From Xenorhabdus mauleonii (GTDB taxonomy: Bacteria; Pseudomonadota; Gammaproteobacteria; Enterobacterales; Enterobacteriaceae), in the NCBI RefSeq assembly GCF_900113945.1, contig NZ_FORG01000001.1, positions 62,001 through 126,000 on the forward strand: a stretch of DNA of 64,000 nucleotides. Reading direction: 5' to 3'. A program made the translations under genes and the position numbers. The notes below the pieces were generated by a model. It was not told the DNA's origin and searched no databases. It saw nothing but the letters and a program-made list of their open reading frames with translations. Shown here piece after piece: positions 56,616-64,000 of the stretch; the stretch's first letter is position 1, and every line of letters starts with the position of its first letter.

Positions 56616-56705
56616 TGCGTAAGTCTCCTTTACGTTGTGGTTAGACGCCTCGATAGTGTTGGTAGCACTTCGGGGCGTTGTTGTTTTCTGCCTTGAAAGC
56701 ATCAA

Positions 56706-56785
56706 GGTGTATTTCACTTTATCCTTGGGTGAAATAAACGTCAATACTTTTTCCGGTTTACTTTTTATGTATAATGAAATACACC
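56706..56785. promoter_or_regulatory. Inverted operator-like sites around the ynfO-like promoter
   Basis: GGTGTATTTCAC (56706-56717) and TGAAATACACC (56775-56785) are inverted copies, with a third half-site GGTGAAATA (56728-56736) between. A TATAAT lies at 56770-56775. A regulator, perhaps AlpA or the YlcI/YnfO-like protein, may bind here and set the divergent transcription. Confidence 0.55.
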
Positions 56786-56805
56786 AAATCACAGAGGATT
56801 CAGTA

Positions 56806-56988
56806 ATGGCAACTGGTGCGAAGAATGCAAAATCACAAATGACTACTGTTCGCATACCACATGAAGTCATGGAAGATATGGAACAGGTTAAAATAAATGG
56901 TGAAAGCAATGCTGGTTTTATTGTTGCTGCAATGAAGGGTGAGATCAAACGCCGCCAGCGCAAGGCAAAAGCATCATCTGAACAATAG
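56806..56988 (+). CDS. YlcI/YnfO family protein
   Basis: 60 residues: MATGAKNAKSQMTTVRIPHEVMEDMEQVKINGESNAGFIVAAMKGEIKRRQRK. This is the small ribbon-helix-helix-like family seen beside phage regulators. The ATG at 56806 has AGAGGA 7 nt upstream; a longer frame from 56635 has no family match. It is the only plus-strand gene in the island and probably a repressor. Confidence 0.8.
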   Translation: MATGAKNAKSQMTTVRIPHEVMEDMEQVKINGESNAGFIVAAMKGEIKRRQRKAKASSEQ

Positions 56989-57229
56989 TCAGCTAATCGA
57001 CAATAAGACCAATGATTAACTACCTCTCTTAAAGAGAATAGGCTAAGGGTAGCATCTGTTATGTTATCCTTTTCTTTTTCAGCCCAACTAATTGCTGTCT
57101 CGATAATTAAAATATCGTTTTCCTGATTTTTGACGTAAGGATATCCGTAACGGTTATTATCCGTATTTTTATTATTCATGATTTTTTTATTTTTGTGCTT
57201 TTTGATTATGCTGAAAATATATTTTCTTA

Positions 57230-57436
57230 TTACATTTCACCGCGAGATTCAGAAATTCGTTGAGCTATCCAACCATCAACTTCTGATTCAAGAAAAGCAA
57301 CTGAGCGAGTGCCAATTTTGATTTGTTTCGGGAATTTATCTTCTCCGATAAGTCTATAAATCCACGCCTTACTGTAACCTATTCTACGTTGGACTTCTGA
57401 TAAACGAATAAGACTTTCTTTAGATGTGGTAATTAT
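57230..57436 (-). CDS. AlpA-family excisionase/regulator with a non-standard start
   Basis: About 68 residues: SLIRLSEVQRRIGYSKAWIYRLIGEDKFPKQIKIGTRSVAFLESEVDGWIAQRISESRGEM. The IRLSEVxxxxGxSxxxIYRxxxxxxFPxxxxxGxRSVxFxxxEVxxWxxxR pattern is AlpA. In this frame there is no ATG, GTG or TTG after the preceding stop; the start would be ATA (57436-57434) or ATT (57433-57431). AlpA is the master activator of PICIs in enterobacteria, so a damaged start would lock the island. Confidence 0.82.
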   Translation of the reverse strand: MITTSKESLIRLSEVQRRIGYSKAWIYRLIGEDKFPKQIKIGTRSVAFLESEVDGWIAQRISESRGEM

Positions 57437-57667
57437 TGACTTGTGGTTTTCCCTGTTAGCTTATCTATATTTGATCTTTCTAGACGTTATTAGAACAGGG
57501 ACAATTAAAGCGAAGTTCCAATGTGAGATCATCACATAGGAATAGTAATCCGTTTCATACAAAGAGGATATTACGCCTTACAGTTTACAAAGATAACTAT
57601 TTATGATTAATATGAAGCCATAAATAGTTATGTATTAATAGTAAATGATTATTTTCAGATAATTCAA

Positions 57668-58883
57668 TCAAGCACGTTTCATAAATTTGCCATGCGCCAC
57701 ATTTTCATCTAATTCAAGTGTATCCATATAGTCGGAATACCATTGAAGCATTTCCCTGCGACCATCCAGATATTGGGCGTGATTGTAAGTCCCTCGAATG
57801 CTGTTCTTATCAACATGAGCAAGCTGTATTTCAATCCAAGCAGTGTTATAGCCTTGCTCGTGCAATATAGTACTCATAGCATGGCGGAATCCGTGACCTG
57901 TCGCCCTGCCGCCATATCCCATACGCTTCATCATGACATTCATCGCCATTTCACTAATAGGCTTTTTATAGTTTGTTCGGCTGGGAAATGCATACTGATA
58001 ATCACCACTAATTGGAATGAGCTGTTGAAATAAAGTCACGACCTGAGCAGATAAAGGCACACAATGCGGTCTGCGCATTTTCATTCTTTCGGCAGAGATT
58101 TCTATTGTTCTTTTTTCTAAATTAACTTCACTCCATTCAAGATTTCTTAATTCCCCCGGACGCAATCCAGTTAGAATTAGAATCCGCAAAGCATGTCTAA
58201 CTACTTGGCTACCCATATGCTTATCAATAGACTTTAAAAATTCAGGCAATTCATTAACATTCAGATGGGGGTAATGCTCTCTTTTGTGGGGAATAAATGC
58301 ACTGGCAAGATCGGGAGCGGGATTATATTCAGCCCTACCTGTAATAATAGCGTATCGCCAAACTTCACCACAGCGTTGACGGACTTTCTTTAACTTCTCC
58401 GTAGCGCCCCCGTTTTTCCATTCTGGATAGAACTTCCATCAGTTCGAGTGGTTTGATTTCAGTTATTGGCCGATGACCAATATAAGGAAAGACGTCATTT
58501 TCAAAAGCACTCATCATGTCTATACGATAACCAACTGACCATCTGTCCTTTCGCTGTTCGTACCATTCACGTGCAATGCTCTCAAAGGTGTTATTGATTT
58601 CTCCCTGAGCCGCAAGTTTCTTTTGTTTTTTATCTTGATTGGGATCAATGCCCTCAGCTATCATTTTTTTCGCTTCATCACGTTTCTTTCTGGCTTCTGC
58701 CAAAGTAACAAGCGGAAAAGTGCCAATAGCAAGCAGTTTTTCTTTTCCTGCAATGCGGTATTTTAATCTCCAATATTTAGAACCGTTTGTCTTTATCAAC
58801 AGATACAAACCGCCGCCATCCGATAGCTTAAAATCTTTATCTTGGGGTTTTACTGTTTCAACTTGCCGAGCTGTTAGTTTCAT
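57668..58883 (-). pseudogene. Tyrosine integrase with one extra base in a G5 run
   Basis: The N-terminal half MKLTARQVETVKPQDKDFKLSDGGGLYLLI is of the P4-type DUF4102 integrase. The catalytic half has TGLRPGELRNLEW (Arg), GHGFRHAMSTI (H-x-x-R) and the Tyr in SIRGTYNHAQYLDGR. The frames part at five C (58407-58411, plus strand); four would give KLKKVRQRCGEVWRYAIITGRAEYNPAPDL and a normal protein of about 404 residues. It inserts the island at tRNA-Ser, which lies 195 bp upstream. Confidence 0.88.
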
Positions 58884-58911
58884 GTTCCTAGCATCCTCGT
58901 CCCCTCACAGT

Positions 58912-59069
58912 AATGGGGGTATTTTTTTAGGGGGTACAAAAATATACCCCTATATATACCCCCTGATTGGGGTACATTGCAATAGATGCTAGTAGACGTC
59001 AGTAGGGTGTAATTTGGGGATTTTCTTTGATTTTACTGGGAAAAGTAGACTTTAGGATATGCTAGTAGA
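58912..59069. promoter_or_regulatory. Integrase regulatory and arm-site region
   Basis: Clustered GGGGGTA/TACCCCC motifs at 58912-58976 (five to six, both orientations), and two direct copies of TGCTAGTAGA at 58987-58996 and 59060-59069. Positions between int and the tRNA fit regulator sites and arm-type integrase sites. A similar GGGGGTAC pair lies at 42992-43006 near the decayed integrase. Confidence 0.6.
59027..59050 (+). repeat. 24-bp repeat at the right end of the island
   Basis: Partner of 42899-42922 with one mismatch. Confidence 0.65.
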
Positions 59070-59077
59070 AGTGTAGA

Positions 59078-59165
59078 TGGCGGAGGAGGAGAGATTCGAA
59101 CTCTCGGATGGTTTCCCATCGGCGGTTTTCAAGACCGCTGCCTTCAGCCGCTCGGCCACCCCTCC
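59078..59165 (-). tRNA. tRNA-Ser(UGA)
   Basis: 88 nt on the minus strand including CCA. Acceptor GGAGGGG pairs with CTCCTCC; the anticodon TGA is in GGTCTTGAAAACC; a long variable arm (GATGGGAAACCATC) is typical of serine tRNA; T arm GAGTTCGAATCTC. Its 3' end faces the integrase and serves as the attachment site. Confidence 0.96.
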
Positions 59166-59347
59166 GCGATGTCGTGCACTATAAACATCACTGTTCTTAT
59201 TGTAAAGCACTTATCTGTTCAACTGCCGTTAATTTACTCATATTACTATCTATTGGTTTATTTATTCAGCAGAATTGGCAATCCTTCTTGGGAATAGTGG
59301 TGATTTTTGCTAAATTGCGCTCATCGTTATTAGATGGTCAGAAAATT

Positions 59348-59677
59348 ATGTTGGTATTTCAAGGTAGAGAGATCGAAACGGATGCTCAAGGTTATTTAAA
59401 AAACAGCCGTGATTGGCAAGAAGAAATGGCTCCCCTCCTTGCCGAGCAGGAAGCAATTATTTTAACCGAGCAGCATTGGGAAGTTATACGCTTTGTGCGT
59501 GAGTTCTATGAAGAATTTAATACATCACCTGCTATTCGCATGTTAGTCAAAGCTATCTCGCAAAAATATGGCGAAGAAAAAGGAAATAGCCGCTATCTCT
59601 ACCGACTATTTCCCAAAGGGCCGGCAAAACAAGCAACAAAAATTGCCGGCCTCCCAAAACCTGTTAAATGTATTTAA
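59348..59677 (+). CDS. tusE: Sulfur-relay protein TusE
   Basis: 109 residues starting [29 protein letters not shown], a DsrC/TusE protein that takes sulfur from TusBCD and passes it to MnmA for 2-thiouridine in tRNA. The conserved penultimate cysteine is present (LPKPVKCI). I reject the longer frame from 59108, which runs through the tRNA. Neighbouring acyP and tRNA-Ser match E. coli order. Confidence 0.94.
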   Translation: MLVFQGREIETDAQGYLKNSRDWQEEMAPLLAEQEAIILTEQHWEVIRFVREFYEEFNTSPAIRMLVKAISQKYGEEKGNSRYLYRLFPKGPAKQATKIAGLPKPVKCI

Positions 59678-59678
59678 T

Positions 59679-59972
59679 TTACTCATCCGTCTTTAAATGG
59701 CGGATGCTAAAATCATTCATCTCTTCTATTTCACAAAGCTGAGATTGAAAATGATCAATTCGGGAACCCTTTGGGCCTCCTTGTTCCAGCCAATGGGTTA
59801 ACATTTTGATTTGTCCGTCATTACCGCAAGCAACGATTTCAACGCTGCCATCACTCATATTACGAACATATCCAGCCAGCTTATTTTTCTTTGCCCAATG
59901 ATAGGTTTGATAACGGAATCCAACTCCTTGAACCCGACCGTAAACATAAATAGCAATACTGTATTGAGTCAT
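59679..59972 (-). CDS. acyP: Acylphosphatase
   Basis: 97 residues starting MTQYSIAIYVYGRVQGVGFRYQTYHWA (GGGGAGG 8 nt upstream). Acylphosphatase hydrolyses carboxyl-phosphate bonds; the catalytic Arg is in GRVQGVGFRY and the Asn in GYVRNMSDGSVEI. Convergent with tusE. The frame upstream to 60101 has no family match. Confidence 0.92.
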   Translation of the reverse strand: MTQYSIAIYVYGRVQGVGFRYQTYHWAKKNKLAGYVRNMSDGSVEIVACGNDGQIKMLTHWLEQGGPKGSRIDHFQSQLCEIEEMNDFSIRHLKTDE

Positions 59973-60199
59973 AGCCATTTCCTCCCCAAATGAGATAGTA
60001 AGATCTTTGAAACGTTGATCCCACTTTTGGTATTGTATTTTATATACGCAACAGCTAACCTGAAAATATGGGGTGGCGATCACATGCCACTTCGGTTTCA
60101 AAAATCATGCAGAAATTCCGGCTACCGGGTGTGCGCTTGAAATTTACCTTACTGTCCTCATATAAGAATCATTGCAAGGTTTCTCGGGAGGTGACTATG

Positions 60200-60517
60200 A
60201 TGATCGCCAGCAAATTCGGTATCGGCCAGCAAGTACGACATAGATTGCTGGGTTATTTAGGTGTTATTGTAGATATTGATGCTGAATATTCTTTAGAACA
60301 ACCACAGGACAACGATATCGCATCTAATGCCACCTTGCGTTCAGCGCCGTGGTATCACGTTGTGATGGAAGATGATGATGGGCAACCTGTCCACACTTAT
60401 TTGGCCGAAGCTCAATTGACCTACGAAACATCAGATGATCATCCGGAGCAGCCTTCTCTGGATGAATTGGCTGAATCTATCCGTAGTCAGTTATTAGCTC
60501 CACGGCTGCGAAATTAA
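60200..60517 (+). CDS. hspQ: Heat shock protein HspQ
   Basis: 105 residues: [32 protein letters not shown]...[25 protein letters not shown]...[23 protein letters not shown]. HspQ is a hemimethylated-oriC-binding protein and Lon substrate/activator, heat-inducible through sigma-32. GGAGGT precedes two adjacent ATG codons (60197 and 60200); the second matches E. coli. Confidence 0.94.
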   Translation: MIASKFGIGQQVRHRLLGYLGVIVDIDAEYSLEQPQDNDIASNATLRSAPWYHVVMEDDDGQPVHTYLAEAQLTYETSDDHPEQPSLDELAESIRSQLLAPRLRN

Positions 60518-60585
60518 ACTCTTTTTATATCGTTATAACTAAATCATTCCGGTAAGGTGGTGAATACAAATCGTCATCGCCTTAT

Positions 60586-60999
60586 TTATTTCTCCATTCC
60601 CAAGCGTGGGATTTCTATTTTTGGGCAACGATCCATCACAACTTCTAACCCTTTATCCTCTGCCAGCGATTTTGCTTTTTCATTAATGACGCCTTTTTGT
60701 AACCAAAGCACTTTTGCCCCTATCGAGATAGCTTCTTCAGCAACACCATAAGCGGCTGTTGCATTGCGAAATACATCAACCATATCAACCGGTTGTTTTA
60801 TATCTGCCAATTGGCTGACAACCGATTGACCCAATAATGTTTTTCCCGCTAACTTGGGACTGACAGGAATCACTTGATATCCTTGGTTCAGCAAGTATTT
60901 CATTACCCTATAGCTTGGCCGATCTGTTTTTTCGCTTGCGCCTACCAATGCTATAATTTTGGTATTTCCCAAAATATGCGCTAAGTGTTGATCTTTCAT
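60586..60999 (-). CDS. yccU: CoA-binding protein YccU
   Basis: 137 residues of the CoA_binding_2 Rossmann family: TKIIALVGASEKTDRPSYRVMKYLLNQGYQVIPVSP, VDMVDVFRNATAAYGVAEEAISIGAKVLWLQKGVINE. It is similar to the N-terminus of succinyl-CoA synthetase alpha. Role unknown, cytosolic. Order hspQ-yccU-mgsA-helD as in E. coli. Confidence 0.9.
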   Translation of the reverse strand: MKDQHLAHILGNTKIIALVGASEKTDRPSYRVMKYLLNQGYQVIPVSPKLAGKTLLGQSVVSQLADIKQPVDMVDVFRNATAAYGVAEEAISIGAKVLWLQKGVINEKAKSLAEDKGLEVVMDRCPKIEIPRLGMEK

Positions 61000-61155
61000 T
61001 GGAGCTCCATATTACTTTTAACCATTACTCCATGATGTAGCAGAGATTTTCATGTGGTTTATCTGCTACAGTGTTTATGATAATCACGGTTCTTTTTTTA
61101 TTATCTTGCCATTTTAAATAAATGGTAAATAATTTATTCGAATAAAGGTATCACC

Positions 61156-61614
61156 ATGGAATCAACGGTTCGCTCCTTGACAGAATCAAAAAAAATCGCA
61201 CTTGTAGCACATGATCATTGCAAAAAATCCCTTCTGGCATGGGTCAATATCCATAAGGATTTATTAGAAAAACATGTTCTATTTGCGACAGGCACGACAG
61301 GACATTTAATCCAGCAAGAAACAGGGTTGCCCATTACTAATATGTTGAGTGGGCCGATGGGTGGAGACCAACAAATTGGTGCTTTGATTTCTGAAGGGAA
61401 AATCGATGTTTTAATCTTTTTTTGGGATCCTTTGAATGCAGTGCCCCATGATCCCGATGTCAAGGCTCTGCTACGTCTGGCAACAGTTTGGAATATTCCT
61501 GTTGCAACAAATCGTTCAACGGCAGATTTCCTTATCCATTCAGCACTTTTTTCGGCAAAAATAGATATTTGCGTACCTGATTATCAGCGCTATCTCAATG
61601 AAAGATTAAAATAG
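61156..61614 (+). CDS. mgsA: Methylglyoxal synthase
   Basis: 152 residues. It converts dihydroxyacetone phosphate to methylglyoxal, a glycolytic bypass under phosphate limitation. Catalytic residues are H19 (AHDHCK region), D71 in [12 protein letters not shown]98 and D101 in VPHDPDVKA, identical in position to the E. coli enzyme. Length identical to the family. Ends at a shared terminator with helD. Confidence 0.96.
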   Translation: MESTVRSLTESKKIALVAHDHCKKSLLAWVNIHKDLLEKHVLFATGTTGHLIQQETGLPITNMLSGPMGGDQQIGALISEGKIDVLIFFWDPLNAVPHDPDVKALLRLATVWNIPVATNRSTADFLIHSALFSAKIDICVPDYQRYLNERLK

Positions 61615-61625
61615 CCAGAACAAAC

Positions 61626-61650
61626 GGGAGAGCTAAACTCTCCCCATCAA
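61626..61650. terminator. Terminator between mgsA and helD
   Basis: GGGAGAG-CTAAA-CTCTCCC between convergent genes. Confidence 0.75.
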
Positions 61651-61680
61651 CATGCACTGTTATTCTATGGTTCACGTATT

Positions 61681-63735
61681 CTATGGCTTACGCTGAACAG
61701 GGACGCCCAATTGTGCTAATTGATGTATAAACACCGAAGGATTTTTCGGTTCCTGCATTAACCAAAGCTGCTTTTTTGCCCTTGTCAGGGCAACATACAA
61801 CAAGCGGCGTTCTTCTGCGTCAGGAAAGTCTTCGGGCTGCGGAAGTAAAACTTGTTCCATGATGGATTCCCGCGCTGGTGCAGGAAACCCATCTTTTCCC
61901 TGTTGTAATCCTAAAATCACAACATAATCTGCTTGTTGCCCTTTAGATGCATGAATGGTCATAAATTCAATGTTTAAATTCGGCCAACGAGTTGATGCTT
62001 TTTTCAATAGTTCGGGCTTCAGATGGTGGTAACGTGCCAGCAATAAAATAGTTTCCTGTTTCGTGACATATCCACTCATTTTATTGAGCAAGGCTTCCAG
62101 TTGTTCTTCCGGTAAAATCACAACTGATTTTTTATTACCTTTTGCCAGGCTATTTAGTGGCTTAACCAATTGATTCGGATTTTGCTGGATAAATCGGTTA
62201 GCAATTTCGCCTATACGATCATTGAAACGATAAGTCGTATCCAAAGCACATTCCGTACCTTCGCCAAAATTAGCTGAAAATGCTGTCGTTAATGTTAATT
62301 CGGCGCCACTGAAACGGTAAATTGCCTGCCAATCATCTCCCACCGCAAATAAGTGGCTTTGCTTGTTTTGGGCTTTCAATGCCGTTAATAAATTGGCTCT
62401 GAGCGGTGAAATATCCTGAAACTCATCCACTAAAATATGTTTCCATGGGCTGATGAAACGCCCTTTTTGCAAAATATTCACGGCCTGATGGATTAAACCT
62501 GAAAAATCAACCGCACCCTCAGACTTTAAGGCCGATTTCCAAGCCTTCAATAAAGGAGCCATAAGCCGTAAGCGTTTCTGGAAACTATCGGAATAAGCAG
62601 CAGGTGTCTGTTCAGCCATATCTTTCTGGCTGCCGCCATGCATGCGCATCAATCCGAGCCAACGTTCCAGACGAACAGACAAGCGAGTTGCCAATTGTTT
62701 ATCGTGCCAGTATTCGCCTTCTGGTACTTGCCAATCCAGTTCTTCATCCAACCATTCCCGCCAACCTTTTGCCTGTGCTTTTTTTTCTCCACACTGCTTT
62801 TGCCATTCTTGAATAAGAAAGTCCCGGCGCTTTTGGGTATCTGTTTCCAACTCACTGATTTTAGGAGTCTTATTGCTACCTTGTTGAATTATATACAATG
62901 CTAAGGCATGAAATGTTTTTGCTTTTATCGCGTTTGTTCCCAAACGGGCTTGAATACGTTCATTCATTTCATCGGCGGCCTGACGGCCAAAAGCCAGCAA
63001 TAAAATCTGCTCAGGAAGCGCTTGCTGACGCAATAGCAGCCATCCGGCGCGAGCAACTAAAACAGACGTTTTTCCGCTCCCTGCTCCAGCCAAAACCAGA
63101 ATATTTCTTTCACCGTTAATCACTGCCTGGCACTGGGAGCGATTAAGTGGTGAGGTTTCTACGGTTCGGAAAAATTCGTCATATTGTGCCAACGTGCGAT
63201 CAACCCATTGCTGGTTGATGGTTTGAAGTATTTTTTTTCCTTCATTCAACCAACTCAGGCAAATCTGGTAATTCTCACGACAATTTTCAAATTGTTCAAT
63301 TCGTTGTAATGGCAGAGGCAGAGCCTGAAATGTTTCTTGAATTTGTTGCTGCACTGCCACTAAGTCAGAATTCTTTAGCCAACGATTTTGCTGCTCTATT
63401 TCATTGATTTCATTTATTTGTGAAGCCAGAACATCAGCACTGACATCACTCATATCAGTGCTCCATTTTTGCCATTCCCTCAGTAAGTAATGATAAAATC
63501 CCTGAGTTTGTTGCCATTCTGTACCATGCAAACGAACCACTTTTCCTTCAGGCAATTCAAATTCCAGTTCCCCCCAAACAATCCCTCGCTTACACTGAAT
63601 ACCAATTAGTTGATTAAATGGAATAAGGTACTGGTGTTTGTCACCGCTGACTTCGATGCCAGCATTAAGTAAGCGCACCCGATTATAAGGATGCTGTGCG
63701 AGGCGTTGGCCGATTTGCGTTGATTTTAGTTCCAT
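61681..63735 (-). CDS. helD: DNA helicase IV
   Basis: 684 residues from MELKSTQIGQRLAQHPYNRV, the E. coli start and length (an in-frame ATG at 63750 adds 5 residues). UvrD-type SF1 helicase, 3'-5': Walker A LAGAGSGKTSVL, motif II ILVDEFQDISP, motif III VGDDWQAIYRFSG, motif IV-V MTIHASKGQQADYV, motif VI RRLLYVALTRAKKQLW. Also keeps the N-terminal domain typical of HelD. Intact. Confidence 0.95.
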   Translation of the reverse strand: MELKSTQIGQRLAQHPYNRVRLLNAGIEVSGDKHQYLIPFNQLIGIQCKRGIVWGELEFELPEGKVVRLHGTEWQQTQGFYHYLLREWQKWSTDMSDVSADVLASQINEINEIEQQNRWLKNSDLVAVQQQIQETFQALPLPLQRIEQFENCRENYQICLSWLNEGKKILQTINQQWVDRTLAQYDEFFRTVETSPLNRSQCQAVINGERNILVLAGAGSGKTSVLVARAGWLLLRQQALPEQILLLAFGRQAADEMNERIQARLGTNAIKAKTFHALALYIIQQGSNKTPKISELETDTQKRRDFLIQEWQKQCGEKKAQAKGWREWLDEELDWQVPEGEYWHDKQLATRLSVRLERWLGLMRMHGGSQKDMAEQTPAAYSDSFQKRLRLMAPLLKAWKSALKSEGAVDFSGLIHQAVNILQKGRFISPWKHILVDEFQDISPLRANLLTALKAQNKQSHLFAVGDDWQAIYRFSGAELTLTTAFSANFGEGTECALDTTYRFNDRIGEIANRFIQQNPNQLVKPLNSLAKGNKKSVVILPEEQLEALLNKMSGYVTKQETILLLARYHHLKPELLKKASTRWPNLNIEFMTIHASKGQQADYVVILGLQQGKDGFPAPARESIMEQVLLPQPEDFPDAEERRLLYVALTRAKKQLWLMQEPKNPSVFIHQLAQLGVPVQRKP

Positions 63736-63802
63736 TGTCATGGGCACCATACCTGAAAGTTGTTGAACTACTTCATCACGTAAATGTTGTTAGGGGTATT
63801 TT

Positions 63803-64000
63803 GTGCTAACGGTTTTATCCAGCTCCCGTCATTTTCTGTATAACAGTCATGTCCTCTATTATATCCGTATATTCATTGCACTGACAGGAACTACCCTCGT
63901 GCCTTGGCTATTGGGAGAAGAGCTTAAAATAACAATTCCTCTGTTATTGGGCGTGGTTGCGGCAGCATTAACAGATTTAGATGATCGTTTAGTGGGGCGC
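63803..64000 (+). CDS. yccS: YccS family membrane protein, 5' part
   Basis: 66 codons before the window ends. Frame from a GTG at 63803 (AGGGG 7 nt upstream) reads LTVLSSSRHFLYNSHVLYYIRIFIALTGTTLVPWLLGEELKITIPLLLGVVAAALTDLDDRLVGR. This is the start of YccS/YhfK, an inner-membrane FUSC-type transporter family protein. Position after helD matches E. coli, minus yccF. Confidence 0.85.
   Translation, partial: MLTVLSSSRHFLYNSHVLYYIRIFIALTGTTLVPWLLGEELKITIPLLLGVVAAALTDLDDRLVGR

Larger units (their letters stand above)
42923..59078. mobile_element. Candidate capsid-forming phage-inducible chromosomal island (cf-PICI) at tRNA-Ser
   Basis: About 16.2 kb bounded on the right by tRNA-Ser(UGA) and on the left by an older integrase remnant. 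Content: integrase, AlpA, primase/helicase with iterons, a toxin/immunity pair, HK97-type capsid, protease, portal, two connectors, HNH, terS and terL, one tail fibre, and a Ner-like regulator. No tail tube, tape measure, baseplate, holin or lysin genes are found. cf-PICIs carry just this head and packaging set and borrow helper tails. The left boundary is inferred. Confidence 0.75.

Noticed and set aside
56484..57179. A minus-strand open frame of 231 codons
   Set aside because: It is antisense to the convincing YlcI/YnfO-like gene and has low-complexity composition. Only its last 43 codons, which have their own strong ribosome site, are kept.
59108..59347. An N-terminal extension of TusE by 80 residues
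   Set aside because: The extension would be read through the tRNA-Ser gene. The ATG at 59348 gives the exact family length.
1..64000. CRISPR array, rRNA operon or complete insertion sequence
   Set aside because: No regularly spaced short repeats, no 16S or 23S segments and no transposase with terminal repeats were seen. The only regular repeats are the coding repeats at 27.7-28.8 kb, the tRNA cluster and the operator and iteron groups.

Overview
The window looks like the chromosome of an entomopathogenic enterobacterium, most likely Xenorhabdus (Photorhabdus is the next best guess). The DNA is AT-rich, the housekeeping genes are close to those of enterobacteria (pyrC, bssS, trhO, lpxL, lldD, tusE, acyP, hspQ, yccU, mgsA, helD, yccS), and the accessory genes are of the kind common in that group: inverse autotransporters, a type II thioesterase, DUF1240-like membrane proteins and structured intergenic repeats. 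Assignments come from reading the translations; no database search was possible.

Layout. 0.2-1.3 kb is a heavily decayed mgtA-type P-type ATPase. 2.9-13.3 kb is core: cspE, a ylaC-like gene, four identical tRNA-Asn genes each with its own promoter, pyrC, bssS, an rcsA-like regulator broken at an A8 tract, trhO, lpxL and a POT peptide transporter. 13.4-19.8 kb is mixed: a PhzF-like isomerase, lldD, a PL14-like protein, a stand-alone type II thioesterase, a NADAR (YbiA) protein and a DUF2335 protein. 19.85-20.9 kb is an isolated lambda-type immunity region: divergent cro and cI with three 15-bp operators spaced exactly 24 bp centre to centre. 21.0-30.5 kb is a tandem family of intimin/invasin-like genes: one full gene (barrel plus Ig-like passenger, split by a 1-nt slip) and two paralogues that keep the signal peptide and passenger but lack the barrel. 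30.8-38 kb holds small accessory genes, including a Tad2/DUF2829-like protein, a WYL regulator next to an SRPBCC-VOC fusion, and a small repeat protein. 37.7-40.0 kb is a compact orphan type VI secretion module: Hcp with a C-terminal extension, a papain-like cysteine peptidase and a lipoprotein, the likely effector and immunity pair.

42.9-59.08 kb is a mobile island of about 16 kb beside tRNA-Ser(UGA). In order from the tRNA it carries an integrase, an AlpA-type regulator, a YlcI/YnfO-like gene, a P4-alpha-like primase/helicase, a cluster of GGTG(A/T)(A/T)CAGT-like iterons (candidate origin), a predicted membrane toxin with a DUF1240-like partner, and then a complete HK97-type head set: capsid, prohead protease, portal, head-closure protein, connector, HNH, terS and terL. 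It ends with one tail fibre gene and a Ner-like regulator preceded by a C4-like structured RNA. No tail tube, tape measure, baseplate or lysis genes are present. This is the architecture of a capsid-forming phage-inducible chromosomal island (cf-PICI), a satellite that makes its own heads and takes helper tails. To its left lies an older, decayed element (integrase and Rz remnants, and a capsid fragment at 37.3-37.5 kb), suggesting repeated integration at the same tRNA.

The most original signal is an upstream region of about 145 bp shared by the Hcp module (40056-40200) and the island-borne toxin/immunity pair (53224-53370). This suggests that the toxin inside the satellite follows the same control as, and may belong to, the type VI arsenal. 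A caution: at least five genes (rcsA-like, intimin, primase, integrase, HNH) are each broken by a single base, most in homopolymers, so sequencing error must be excluded before calling them pseudogenes.
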